From: Hirsutella rhossiliensis
Lineage: Eukaryota > Ascomycota > Sordariomycetes > Hypocreales > Ophiocordycipitaceae
Reading direction: 5' to 3'
Length of the DNA stretch: 64,000 bases
NCBI RefSeq assembly: GCF_020360975.1
Contig: NW_025408673.1
Coordinates: forward strand, 1,550,001 to 1,614,000
Shown here: positions 1 to 11,437 of the stretch, piece by piece
Position numbering within the stretch: position 1 is the first letter of the stretch
Layout: each line of letters opens with the position of its first letter
Made by a program: the position numbers and the translations under genes
The notes under the pieces: generated by a model
The model's database searches: none
Told to the model about the DNA's origin: nothing
Seen by the model: only the letters and a program-made list of their open reading frames with translations

Positions 1-3000
1 AGAAGATAGCAGCTCTCGCCAAACGTCACGTCGTCGCCAATGTCCAAGAGATGGTAGTCTCCAACCGAGGGCCCCATGTTGGGCCAGCAGACTCGCTTGC
101 CAATCTTGGCCCCCAGCAGACGGAGGGCCCCCGATCGGGCCTCATTGTGATGACCGAGCAGCTCGTTGAGCTCGAAGAGCTGTGACTCGGAGAAGAGCGT
201 CTTGCTGACAGTGGCCCGCCACAAGGCAAAGTGCCCCTTGATGGCGGCGGGATCGGTCGGCAGGTCGCCCCAGATGAGCTTGGTGAGGTAGCGAACGAAG
301 ACGGCGAAGCTAAAGGAGATGATGGGGCTGAAGACGACCTTGCTGCCGCCGGAGAGGTAGTTGTAGGCCACTTGCGGACTGCCCTGGTACCAGTTGAGGA
401 TGACGCGCAGCGGGATGGTGCTCTTGGCCGGCGCCGCCGAGAGCACGGGGTATAAGGCCAACAGCCAGGGCAGCAGGGAGACGAGCCAGGCGACGACGTA
501 TATCGGGAGGGTCAAGGACAGCGAAACAAGCCAGTGAGGCTCCTTGATGCGCGGGACTTCCTCATCGAAGCTCAGCACCCGCGAGTCCTTCTGCTCCCAG
601 CTCGACGAGTTGGCGCCCATGCGCGTGTCCGGCAGGACCTCGGTGCCGGGGGCGACGACGGAGAGCAGGCCGATCGAGCACCGCTCGCCGATGATGATGC
701 GGCCGAGATACATGGAAGTGTTCTCCTCGGCGGCAAAGGGCCGGCACTGGCACTTGTTGAGGACGGCGCCGTCGCGGATGTCGAGCAGGTCCCACTCGCC
801 GAGCGACACGTCCGTCATCCTGACGTTCTTGCCGATCTTGGCGCCCATCATGCGGCAGTAGAGATTCTTGCCGTGGTCGTTGATCTCGAAGAAGCCCGAG
901 CCGCACAGCATGACGATCTTCTGCACCATCCACCAACGGGTGTGATAGGATCCCCACATGGGATAGACTCCCTCGCGGTACCGTCCGATGATGGTCCACT
1001 TGGCGAGCATGCCGACAAAGGGGAAGAAGATCTGGACCCCCGCCCAGGAGCCGAATAGGGAGAGGAGCAGGTTGGTGATGCGGCCCTGGATCGTCGACGT
1101 GTCGTGCCAGAAGCGCGTCTTGCTGAGGATGTGGACCTGGAGCACCAGCTGCAACGAGCGACGCAGCGGATACAGGAGCACCAGGGGCAGCAGCTGCACC
1201 AGGAGGAGCCAGAGGCGGGTCGAGCTGTACGTCTCGTTGCAGCCGTGCTCGCCGCCGAACGTCTGGACGTCGCGGATGCAGGCCTCGACAAAGGCCGAGA
1301 TGCCCTCGACCGACGTCTCCTTGGCCAGCAGGCTAAAGGGCAGGTGGATGTTGAACTCGACCCGCAGCACCGACATGAGCTGCTCGGCCATGACAGTGTC
1401 GCCGCCGAGGTCGAAGAAGCTGGCCGTGATGTCGACCTCGTCCACGCGGCACGAGAGCGACTGCGCAAAGGCCTCGGTCACGCGCGTCTCGATGTCCCGG
1501 ATCGGCTCCGGCAGCGACCCCTTGCGGAGCTGCGCCCGGATGCCCGCCACCTTGGCCAGGTCGAGCTCGCCGTCGTCGCCGACGGGCAGCGGCTCCGAGA
1601 TGATGTGCAGATTGCCCGGGAAGCCCATGTGCCCTTCCATGGCGAGCGAGACGTGCATCAGCCGCCGGATGTGCTCCACCCACTCGGGTGTCAGGTCCGT
1701 CGTGCCGGGCAGCTCCGGGGCCAGCAGGACCTCGTAGCTCCCGACCTGCAGGTTCTCCTCGACGTGGACCCGGAAGTGGCTGGGGATGACCGACTTGATG
1801 ATGGCCGTGATGGCGTCGATGTCCACCTTGCACTGCACCACCTCGATGGGCTCCATGAAGGACGTGTCTGGCGGCGGGCACTGGCCCTCCCAGTGCTTGG
1901 CCATGTACGGCGTGTTGTCCGACATGGGCGGCAGGCCGAACCTCTCCCGGAGCCGTGTCCGCAGAGGCTTGCCCCTTCGTTGCGGCAGCCGATCCAAGTA
2001 GACAATCACCTGCGGCCACTTTGTCTCCTCGAGGGACGAGGCCCGCAGCGCGTCGTGCAGCGTCCGGAGATCGGCGCGGAGGGCCTCGGGGCTCGGGACC
2101 AGGATAATGGCCACGACCTCGCCCAGCGTCTCGTGCGCAGTCGGAAAGGCCAGCATGTCGGCGATCCGCCCATGTATAGGCGAGTCGGTCGAGGCGCCGG
2201 CCCTTTCGATGGCCTGCTCGACCTGCACGGGGGAGATCTCGACACCGTTGCGGTGGATGTACTCCTTTGCTGTGCCCATGATGTGCAGATATCCGTCGTC
2301 GTCGAGATAGTTGGGGCCACTGTCGTCCAGGTAGCTGAGACCGCCGAAGCTCGCCGGCAGGGCATCCGGCGGGACTTGCGAGGGCCGCCTGAGGGTTCCC
2401 CGGGGAGAGACGGACTGCAGCGTAGAGCCGACACTGCTTGTCCTGCCCAGGGACCGGGCGTCGGAAAAGTCGGTCGTGATGGAGATGCGCGGCGGCCTCT
2501 CTCTCGGGTCTCTGTGGGAGGCCGACGATATCGAGGCCTGAGAGAAGCGGACGGAGCGCCATTGCGAGGTTGACGGCTGAATCGGACCTGGGTCGCTTCT
2601 GCAATGGCGTTGACGCATCAGCATGGACACAGAGAATCCGCGAGTTCGTCGGCCTGGGCGAGACTTACTCAAATGTCTCGAGCGTCGTGGCAACCTCGCA
2701 GTGAAACGTGTCCCCGATCAGCTCCGCCAAGTCGGTCGGGATGAAGCCGTCGGACCTGCACGCCAGACGCAGCGAGTGTGTCCGCGTCGCCTCGCTGTGG
2801 AAGGGGGCCTCGGCCAGCAGCAGCTTGTGCGTGGACAGCGAGGCGAGGCACCACGACGGCTCGCCTCGGTCGAGGCCGTCCCAGAAGACGTTGGACGTGG
2901 GCTTGGAGGCGCAGATGGCGGAGCCCCCGGACACGACGGCTGCCATGATACCTCTGGTGATGCCTCCGCTGTTCACCCAAGACTTTAGCTTCTGCGTAAA

Positions 3001-4029
3001 TTTGCGTTTCCACAGTTACGATGGGGTGCCAAGGGTATTCACTTACACGCAATAAATTGGCGTCATACTGATGCATGTATCTCGCCGTGTGAGCTCCCAC
3101 GACTCTATTATCTGAAAGGCCTCGCAGATCATCGAGTGAACCGTTAGCGTGACCAAGCCTCTGGCGCCCCAGATGCCCGTGGTGAAGAGCAAGACGGCGT
3201 CATCGTCGGCCCTGTTCTGCCGGGGCTGTTCCGAGCGAGTGAGAAAGACGTTGCGCCCTCGAACGTCTCGCAGGTGAATCTTTTCGCTCTGTGTCGATTC
3301 TGCTATGAATACTTGGATCTTCTGGCGCTCCAGCCAATGCTGAGCGCTCAACGTCGACAGTCGCTCCCTGATGGCCGGCGCCGTGATAATGCACTGGGCG
3401 TGGACCTGATCGAGGTCGGACTGCAGCCGGTCAAGGTCTTCGTCTGGGTCGATGGGCACGGCAACATAGTATGTGGCGACGGCCAGGCATATGGCTGCCG
3501 AAAGAGGTCCGTTGGGAAGGACAATGGCGACAACCGGCTTCGACTCTTTCGCCTCTAGTGGTAGGGCAAACGTGTCGACAAAGTCGCTCAATTCGGTGAA
3601 GGATATACTGCTGGCATCTTCGCTCGAGCAAAAGGCGGGCTCATCCGATCTTGCTATAAAGTGAGCAATAGACCAGTACGACTCCTTGACAATGGCTTCG
3701 GTGCTCTGCACGAGCCACGTGGAGTCGTCTTGATGGCTTGCCTGCGGCGCCTCGGGCACGTTCTGCTGCAGGCGTGTAAAGTGATAGAGCAGGGGGTAGG
3801 GCGGCCAGGGTCCCGGAAGCTCTGTGATGAGGAGGTAGAAGACGTGGAGTGGGCGGTATGATCGCGTGGGGAGGGTGGGGATCGAGGCCAAAAGGACCGA
3901 CTTGCAGACGGTCGAGTCGGCGAGGAGTTCCCGGAAGAGCCTACTCTCCTTGAGCCGAGCCGGAGACAGGCGGTAGAGCTCCGATAGCCTGCCGGCCACC
4001 TTTTCGGACCGCTCAGACAGCCAGTCCAT
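1..4029 (-). CDS. NRPS-like membrane enzyme, Pls-type (partial, runs off left edge)
   Basis: Three exons are visible: 4029-3047, 2953-2669 and 2598 to the window edge. The introns (93 and 70 bp) have GTAAGT donors and CAG acceptors and keep frame, giving about 1288 residues without the C-terminus. In order I see an adenylation-type N-terminal half (degenerate A3-like TTGIWGARG near residue 283, a better preserved DGYLHIMGTAKEYIHRNG segment, and a GK near the A10 position). A carrier segment follows (LGGDT, Thr824), then membrane helices (about 880-950 and 1110-1210) interleaved with left-handed-helix hexapeptide segments near 1000-1085 and again at the edge. This order matches the Pls/PosA family, which includes bacterial epsilon-poly-lysine synthetase and a counterpart reported from Epichloe. 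Product and substrate are not deducible here. No partner genes flank it on the right; the next gene is about 2.9 kb away. Confidence 0.85.
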
Positions 4030-5207
4030 GCTTCGACGGGGAACGGCGGCTGTTTTTTCGGCGCTTTCGGGGAGTCGGGCTGATCATGTCCAGGAGCTAG
4101 AAGATAAGCGTCCGAGCCGTCACAAAGGAGCCGTACTATTATGCCAAGAAGAGCGGCTGGCTTCTATGTATATCAGGCCTATGGACGGGGGCAGCGTGCC
4201 GTTTGATGGCGTCACTAGGAGTGCTTGCTTGAGTCGACCGTGGGTCACCACGTCCACTCACGCCTCCATTGTTCCAGAGGCCAACCCTCCCTGATCTCGA
4301 CATGTATATGCCGCTGCTGCAACTTGGAGGCCATTGATGTGGCGCCACCGTATGTTATTCTGTTGGTTTCCGCGCACTATGCATGCACCGACTTCCCGCA
4401 CGGGTTGGATGTAGTTGTAAGTGGGCCAGAGTCAACCAAGCCCCTTGGTGCGCCATGCTGTAGACATGGGTGTAAGAGAGGACGCAGTCTTCTGTTGGCA
4501 GCCTGCGGGCGGGAAAACCCCCCTTGCGAGAAGCTGAGCAGCATGTAAACCGTGACTGCACCAACGGGCTTCTGTGCCCATTCTTTGACAAGCAAACCAC
4601 CCGTATCGCGCTGTCTGCTCATTCTCCAAAGCTCTCGTTTCTGGTCTCGTTTCCCAGGGTGCTGCTTCGTGCGTTGAGACGCATCGAGGCAGTTTCTCTC
4701 ATGGTCTAAGTGAGACGTGGGAGTGGCTGTTCGACGTTCGGCACGCAATGACGATGCGGCTGCTTTGCATATGAAGTAACATGGGCTGCTTGTCTCACCC
4801 TTTGAGCGATCTCGTGGGGAAAAGCCATGTCTTGCTTTCTCAAGATTTCCTGCCCCTTGGGGTTTAGAGGGTTGGGGGCCTATCGGAGTCTTGGTATCCA
4901 CTCGATATGGACCAGGTATTCTCCGTGGAGGCCAATAAGCAGCTTTCGTCCTAGCCAGGGGGGAAGACACTGAGACTCGTGCGTTCCTGGGCAGCGGTAC
5001 CTGCCGTTCCATTGTGAAACAAGGCTTCCCGTCCCTTGCAGTATTACTGCAAGCCAACGTTAAAGAGACCCTGGAGGCGCACTAGTCGTGAATAAGCAGA
5101 CAGAGTGGCTACGCCATAGGACAGCTTTTCTCAAGCACGCACGATCCCCATGTCTGAGTCTCTGGAATGTGAGCTACCGAGTAAAGAACATGACTTAAAA
5201 GGTGCCG

Positions 5208-5253
5208 GGCCCCCAACCCGAACGAGAAAAGGCCCCCAACCTGAATGAGAAAA
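5208..5253. repeat. 23-bp tandem duplication, two copies
   Basis: Copy 1 is 5208-5230 and copy 2 is 5231-5253. They differ at two positions only, both a CG in copy 1 read as TG in copy 2. Confidence 0.85.
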
Positions 5254-6572
5254 GGGGCGAGAGACCCTGGCGGCAAGCCGCAAGTTGCAGAGATCGCAGT
5301 CGAGTGCGACCCCCAGGGGAGAATTGGCCGGCATGGCTCAAGCGTCTTCCTGCGACGGTTCTAACCTTTCGGGAACGTATTGTGTAAGTTCGAAGCCCGA
5401 TGTCGGGAGTGCATGGGCATGGCAACGTCAAGCTACCTCCATTCAGGAGTCGTTACGCCTCGTGCTGCCCCGTCGAGACCTCCAACGGCCGGGCCAGTAC
5501 AACGAAGACGGAATTGATATGCTACACACAGCCATGTAGGATACGGTACCGTCAGGCGTGGCATCAACGGCGTGGTACCTAGAATGTAGGCGTCACGCCT
5601 GCTTTCGGAGGTGCTTGATCGAGATTGAGTGCCGCCCTCGAGGCTTTGCAAAGCCATTGTCGCCTACGCATGCGATGAGATGATATCCCAGGACATGGTA
5701 GTCAAACTCACTGGCATAAACGTCCCCTCGAGGACATCAATTGGTTGATAAGCACTAACACGCAAGGTGAGTTGATGCCCAGCCCTTGATTTATTGTACC
5801 TCAGTCCACGCTCGGCAATTCCCGTGAACGGCGACGGAGTTTGCAAGCGTGATCTAGTAGTCATGTAATCTCTGACTCCAGTCTTCGGTCCTCCAAAAAC
5901 GAGGCCGGCATGGCGGCACCCTGAACCCTTGTGAACCGGGGCCACTGGTACGGACCAAACGTGGGATTTGGCATTGTCACGCATCATGACGGCGTCAGTG
6001 ACACCGATGTGCCAGGTAGTGCTCAGCTCACCTCCTGGGCAGTCACTGTGGTCTTTTGGGGGGGGAGCTGACCTGAGACATTGGCGGCCTTTGTGGATGA
6101 GGGTGTGCAGGGTTCAGCTTTATGTGCTCTTCTGTGCTATATACTTACGGACCCAAAGCTCATAATCACGGAATATCGATCAAATTGACAACTCCGAGAT
6201 CCAAAGTGATGAGCGGCATGAGAAGGACTTTGAGCAGGTGGAGTGAATCCGTCATGAACCCTGTTTAGTTTGATCTTCCGGAGTAGCGTGTGCGAATATG
6301 GGTGATCTGTGAATTGGTCAAGCCAGGGATCCTTTCCAGTTGATCCGTCGAATTGTCTTGAAGGCTCCGTCTTGGAGATGATTACTCCTAGCACTGGCCC
6401 TGCAATACATGCCCCGTGAAAGAAGAGCAAAGGGTTTCGGGGCCACGCAACGGACAACTCTTCCCACTTCTGGATAATTGCGGTCAATTACCGAAATGCA
6501 GAGGAGATACTCGTCCCGGCTCACCGTTCTCTCAGCCCTCATACAGATCGACTCCGGCCATGTGACGCGAGG

Positions 6573-6618
6573 CCATCGATTAATATCGACGATTAATATC
6601 GACGATTAATATCGATGG
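6573..6618. repeat. 13-bp unit x3 bounded by an 8-bp inverted repeat
   Basis: The unit GATTAATATCGAC is repeated from 6578 (the last copy ends in T). The block is bounded by CCATCGAT (6573-6580) and its exact reverse complement ATCGATGG (6611-6618). It is AT-rich within GC-rich surroundings. Confidence 0.85.
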
Positions 6619-6969
6619 AAAAGGCGATTTGGGATTCCACTCGACAAACTTTCTCGGCCCATCGGCGTTGGTCAAGTACATGACGCCGCATACGTCGAGC
6701 TGCGGCTCATCTCGATCTTGCCGGCCGTCTTTGGCTTGAAGAAATCGAGCGCAACGAGACAGGCTTGATTTGAAAGGACATCTCAGAGCAGCGCCTTACG
6801 TAAGGGACCGGCGCTGAAGGGTCCGCAAAGGGGTGCCACTTGGAAGCGTGGCTGCGAGGCACGGCAGAGACAAACCCCTCATCGACGCATCATCACTCCT
6901 CCTCCCGGCGCCGACGCCGAACCGGCCATGACACCGCTCGAGCCTGGCCCGGCGTGACAGCACGTCCAG

Positions 6970-8493
6970 ATGGAGTCGATGCCCACCGAGATTCTTGGGC
7001 AAATCTGCAGTCTCCTGTGCTTCCACTGCCAGCACCCGGGCGTCTTCCCCAACGCCGACGCGCACGTCGTTTGTCTCGCCAAAGGCGCCCTCGCGCGCCT
7101 CTGCCGCACGTCCAGGCGCCTCTGCGCCATCGGCCAGCCCATCCTCCATCACTACTATGCCACCGGGAACCTGCCCACCGAGGCCGGCTTCGGGCTGCAG
7201 CACACCGTGGGGGGGCTGTCCGACGACGACAAGCTCCCCCTGTTCCTGCGAACCCTGCTGCAGCGTCCGGACCTGGCCACGCACATCAGGGCGCTGCAGC
7301 TCGTCGAGTGCCAGGTGTTGAAGGGCTATAGCGACGAGCTCTCGCGCGCACTCGGCCTCAAGATGCGGCAGCTCGACATCATGCCCCCCGAGAGAGGCGC
7401 CTCGCTGAGGCTGCGCCCCTGCGACCTGTTTGCCCCCGAGGTCGACCGCATCGCCTCTCTCCGACGCCACGGCTGGCTCGAGCAGCTCGCCGTGGCGCTC
7501 TCCCCGGGCCTCGAGATGCTCCTCGTGGCGCAGACCAACGGCTCGCGCTTCTTCTGGCACGCAAAGGACCACGTCATGCCGCGGCTGCGCGCTCTCGCCA
7601 TCCGCGGCTACTCGGGCCAGTACTACTTCTCCGGCGCGACGTCGCTCATCACGGCGGCCCCCTACCTCGAGACGCTGTATCTGCTGGACTGCTCCCACTA
7701 CACCGGCTGGAGCGAGGTGTTTGACGCGTCGCTGCAGTCGGTCCTGGCCAACCTGCGGCGCCTCGTCATCAGCGACTTGCGCGCCCAGCACCTGGAGCAG
7801 ATACTGGGCAGCTGCTCCCAGCTTCGGGACCTCGAGTACTACCAGCGGACAGCGACCAGCATCTGGAACGTCAGCCAGGTGGTGCAGTCCCTCATGCCCG
7901 TCAAGAATACGCTCCGCCGGCTGTATTTTGCCTGTCTCCCCACGGCGAGCACCACCATTGAGCCGCGCGGCCATTTCTTCGGCCTCGGCGAGGCGTACCA
8001 ACGATCTCGAGGCTCCGCGGAAGACTACGTCGAGGACACCTTGACCGTATCCGCCGACACGAGCGCCATTGAGCAGCTCCGCGAGTTTGCGCAGCTCGAG
8101 GAGCTCGGAATCGACCAGGCCTCCATCTACAACCCCCTGAGCATAGACCCCGAGACGAACCCGGGGCGTCTCGCTCGTCTGCTGCCGCCGCGTGTCCGGA
8201 GGCTCCGCGTCATGTACGTGTACCGAGGCATGGCGGGCGACCTGTGCCGCCTGGGTCGCGAGGCGGCCGAGAGGCTGCCGGAGCTCAGGCACGTGAGGCT
8301 TGGCGAGGCCATCTCTGTGATGCCGAGAAGACAAGCAGGCATCCTCCAGATGTACCAGCTGGGAAACATCAGGACGCCCAGTGGCCGCACTATACCGGTG
8401 AGCTGGACCACCGACAGGCCCGGGGCTGATGCGCGTACGCGGATCCCGGGCGGCACGGTGCACCCGCAGTTTATTCCATGCCCGGTGGACTAG
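6970..8493 (+). CDS. F-box domain protein with LRR-like body
   Basis: A single-exon gene of 507 residues. The first 55 residues read as an F-box: MPTEILGQICSLL at the start, then LARLCRTSRRLCAIGQPIL. The remainder has spaced Leu-rich segments such as LRALAIRGYSG, LETLYLLDC and LRRLVISDL, as in fungal F-box/LRR-type proteins. The family recruits substrates to SCF ubiquitin ligases through Skp1; the substrate here is unknown. There is no signal peptide or membrane helix. A large antisense open frame lies over it, but it is a composition artefact. The start ATG is the first in frame and directly begins the F-box. Confidence 0.85.
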   Translation: MESMPTEILGQICSLLCFHCQHPGVFPNADAHVVCLAKGALARLCRTSRRLCAIGQPILHHYYATGNLPTEAGFGLQHTVGGLSDDDKLPLFLRTLLQRPDLATHIRALQLVECQVLKGYSDELSRALGLKMRQLDIMPPERGASLRLRPCDLFAPEVDRIASLRRHGWLEQLAVALSPGLEMLLVAQTNGSRFFWHAKDHVMPRLRALAIRGYSGQYYFSGATSLITAAPYLETLYLLDCSHYTGWSEVFDASLQSVLANLRRLVISDLRAQHLEQILGSCSQLRDLEYYQRTATSIWNVSQVVQSLMPVKNTLRRLYFACLPTASTTIEPRGHFFGLGEAYQRSRGSAEDYVEDTLTVSADTSAIEQLREFAQLEELGIDQASIYNPLSIDPETNPGRLARLLPPRVRRLRVMYVYRGMAGDLCRLGREAAERLPELRHVRLGEAISVMPRRQAGILQMYQLGNIRTPSGRTIPVSWTTDRPGADARTRIPGGTVHPQFIPCPVD

Positions 8494-9959
8494 AGTCTGG
8501 TTCTTGTTTTTACCGTTCTAGACGACGTCGTTCCTGGTTTCAGAGTGACATGGGTGGATGAGGTGACTCGAGGTGGTCGGCGAGGGCAATGTCCGTTTCT
8601 TGATGTCATAATAATGTTCCTCCCATGCCGTAATGGCAGCTTAGGAGTGGTGAAGGCTCGTGAATAATTGAGAGCAGAGCTCCGGGGTCTGCTCAAGCAG
8701 GAGCACCTCTGCTTCTGAGAGGGCGTCGAACAAAGCAGGCAGGGAAGATGCCCGCCGGCAGGCCTCGGCTCAAAGCGCAAAGTCCGAGTTCCGTACAAGC
8801 TCTATGTAGCTCTATGTATAATAATTAATTATGACTGCTTCCAGACCCAGCCGAGATGGGTGATGATTGCTAAGCTGGACAAGGGCTATTGCCTGTCGAA
8901 TGTCCAAGCAGGATCCAAGCAGCTGAGAAATAGGACTGGCGCAAGCAAAATGCGGACCGGCTCGACGACTTGTTACAGGGTCGACTTCACGTTGCAAAGG
9001 CCGCCCCAGGTCTCCACGGCGAAATCCAGCGGGATTGCCATCGAGATCCACAACGACATGACACGAGGCGAGGCGGGTTTCAACAGAGCCGGCGAAGACT
9101 CCGGCCCCTGTCACGCCGGGATGCACTCCAACTACCGCTCGATAGCCGACTGTATGTACAGACGCAATGCAAAGACAACTTAGTGCCTGGGTATATTTCC
9201 CGACGAGTCCTAGTTCGTCGCGGCACGCTCGTCGACGACGCCCGGGTGGATCCATCGGCACCGAGTCTAGAAACGCCTCGTCCCCGTCTCCGGATGTCCG
9301 GGATGGCTTGCGCACGTTTCTGCCGGCCAAGAAAGACGGCGCATGGAACACAGGGTCCAGCCCTCCTTGTCCAACGTCCAATATGCAAAGGCAGCTCAAG
9401 CGCGGCTGAACCTTGGCCCCATGCAAAGCCCGGCGTGCCTCGGTTACAAAATAATTGGCCTTTGCGAGAAACCACGATATCATCAACGGGGTTGGCTGCG
9501 GTGTCCGGCGCCGGTGCACACTAAACTGAACCTCGGCACCTGCCCCCCCTGCCATTTCTGCTTCGAAATACACAATGACGATGACATGAGACGACACTGG
9601 CGCGTCGGGAGCTGCAGGTTTTGGTCATCATCCTGCCCATGCGTCGCGGCGGACAGAAAGAGTCGTATTAGCAATCCAGTGCATCCGCCTCCTCCGCTGC
9701 ATGCGGGGTTTGCGGCCTTAACTATTGAACCATTAATGGAGGGCAGATGCCTACATAAAGCAAGCGAAGACCCGTTCTGGCGTCTTCTTATTCTCGAATA
9801 ATTACCTACAGTGCAGTCCAACCCTCTACACCGAACGCCGTGTGCAGCCAACCAGCGCCGATATTGGAGCATTCCCCTTCCCACCAGACCTCAACCGCGA
9901 AACTCGGCACAAAACATCACCAGCAACACTGATCCCGTGTCCCGTATCCCCCTCCAACC
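8494..9959. other. Intergenic, no gene seen
   Basis: Only short overlapping open frames without domain features occur. The AT-rich stretch near 8815-8835 just after the F-box gene could serve as its 3' end, and the last few hundred bases should hold the promoter of the reductase gene. Confidence 0.55.
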
Positions 9960-11082
9960 ATGGCGCCCAACAAGAGCCTCATCTTCAAGAAGATCCCCAC
10001 CGGCGTCCCCGTCCCCGGCGAGCACCTGGCCGTCGAGACGCGCGACATCGACCTCGAGACACCCCCCCCGGGCGGCCTCATCGTCGAGGTGCTCTACGCC
10101 TCCTTCGACCCGTACCTGCGCGGGCGCATGCGCGACCCGAGCGTCAAGTCGTACGTCCCGGCCTTTGAGGCCGGCCAGCCCTTTGCCAACGCCACCGTCT
10201 CGCGCGTCCTCAAGAGCGGCAGCCCAGACTTCGGCGAGGGCGACTTGGTGGTTGCGTCGACGGCCATTGCAGAGTATGCCCGCATCGAAAAGGCCGTGGC
10301 CCCGGCCGTCAACAAGATCAGGAACCCGCATGGCCTCGATCTCGGCCTCTTCCTCGGTCCCCTTGGCATGCCCGGCTTGACCGCCTGGTCGGGCCTGCAC
10401 AAGATCGGCAAGCCGCAGAAGGGACAGACCGTCTTCGTCAGCTCGGCGGCCGGCGCCGTCGGCCAGGTTGTCGGCCAGGTCGCCAAGCGGGAGGGCCTGA
10501 CCGTCATCGGATCCGTCGGGGACGACGACAAGCTCGACTTCATCACCAAGGACCTGGGCTTCGACGCCGGCTTCAACTACAAGAAGGAGAAGCCGCTCGA
10601 CGCCCTGCGCAGACTGGCCCCCAAGGGCATCGACATTTACTTTGAGAATGTCGGCGGAGACCAGCTCGAGGCTGCCCTCGAGGCCATGAACGACGGCGGC
10701 CGAATTGCGGCCTGCGGCATGGTGAGTCACCGTGTGACCATTGGTTCGCTTCAGAGCTAACCCGTCGTCCCCTTGGTAGATCAGCGACTACAACACCCCC
10801 CAGTCGCAGAGAAAGGGCATCCAGAATCTGATGCACATCGTCGCCAAGCAAATCACAATGCAGGGCTTCCTCGTCACCAACCCCGACTTCGGCCCGGCCT
10901 ATGCCAAGGAGCACCAGGAGAAGCTGCAGGAGTGGCTGGGCGACGGAAGCATCAAGGCGAAGCTGCACGTCACAGACGGCATCGACAAGAGCGCCGAGGC
11001 CTTTGTCGGCATGCTGCGGGGCGAGAACTTTGGCAAGGCCGTGCTCAGGATAAAGGGCGAGTCGGCGGGGAGCAAGATTTGA
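9960..11082 (+). CDS. NADP-dependent MDR-family alkenal/one (double-bond) reductase
   Basis: Two exons, 9960-10721 and 10780-11082, with a 58-bp intron (GTGAGT...TAG), give 354 residues. The protein resembles prostaglandin/leukotriene B4 12-hydroxydehydrogenase and plant 2-alkenal reductases. These are zinc-free medium-chain dehydrogenases that reduce the C=C bond of alpha,beta-unsaturated carbonyls with NADPH. Visible features are the MDR N-terminal segment (FDPYLRGRMRDPS), the nucleotide-binding loop SSAAGAVGQVVGQVAKREG, the IYFENVGG strand, and a C-terminal segment with GFLVTN and GENFGKAVLRI. It is probably cytosolic, with a detoxifying or secondary-metabolite role. The substrate is not predictable, and no biosynthetic cluster surrounds it. 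Confidence 0.92.
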
Positions 11083-11437
11083 CAAGCAAGAAATTATGCA
11101 TTAATCAGAATACATGTTAATGCGGCATGTCAGTTGAGCATTCTGCGAAAGGGAACGTGCTACGCTGCAGAACCTCCTCCACCGATCCCCTCTATTGGCC
11201 GAGACACGCCGAGAATCAATACCACGTTCAGGCGCCGAGACCAATCCCGTAAGGAGTGATAAGTCATCTCCACAAAAACCAGCGTAAAAAACAACGCATT
11301 CGACCTGTACGACTTGGTAGACCCAAGCAGAAAAACAGACCCATCAAAGCAGCGAATACCCAGGAACCGCCCGGTCCCGTGGCACGGCGGCAAAGCAACC
11401 TCCGGCACTCCCCCCCCGACTGACCCAGCTTGACCCT

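Larger units (their letters stand above)
4030..6969. other. Intergenic, no convincing gene
   Basis: This 2.9-kb gap separates the NRPS-like gene and the F-box gene. The longest open frame (4377-5057, minus) begins only at a TTG codon and shows no family features. The gap holds a diverged 23-bp tandem duplication and a 13-bp triple repeat, listed separately. Promoters of the two flanking divergent genes must lie at its ends. Confidence 0.6.

Noticed and set aside
1104..2573. A 489-residue open frame on the plus strand
   Set aside because: It is antisense to the Pls-type gene, with composition typical of a shadow frame and no family features.
4377..5057. A 226-residue open frame on the minus strand in the first large gap
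   Set aside because: It begins at TTG, not ATG, and shows no domain, signal or conserved-looking block.
6796..8463. A 555-residue open frame on the minus strand
   Set aside because: It is antisense to the F-box gene, has low-complexity Arg/Gly/Leu composition, no domain, and arises from GC-rich codon bias.
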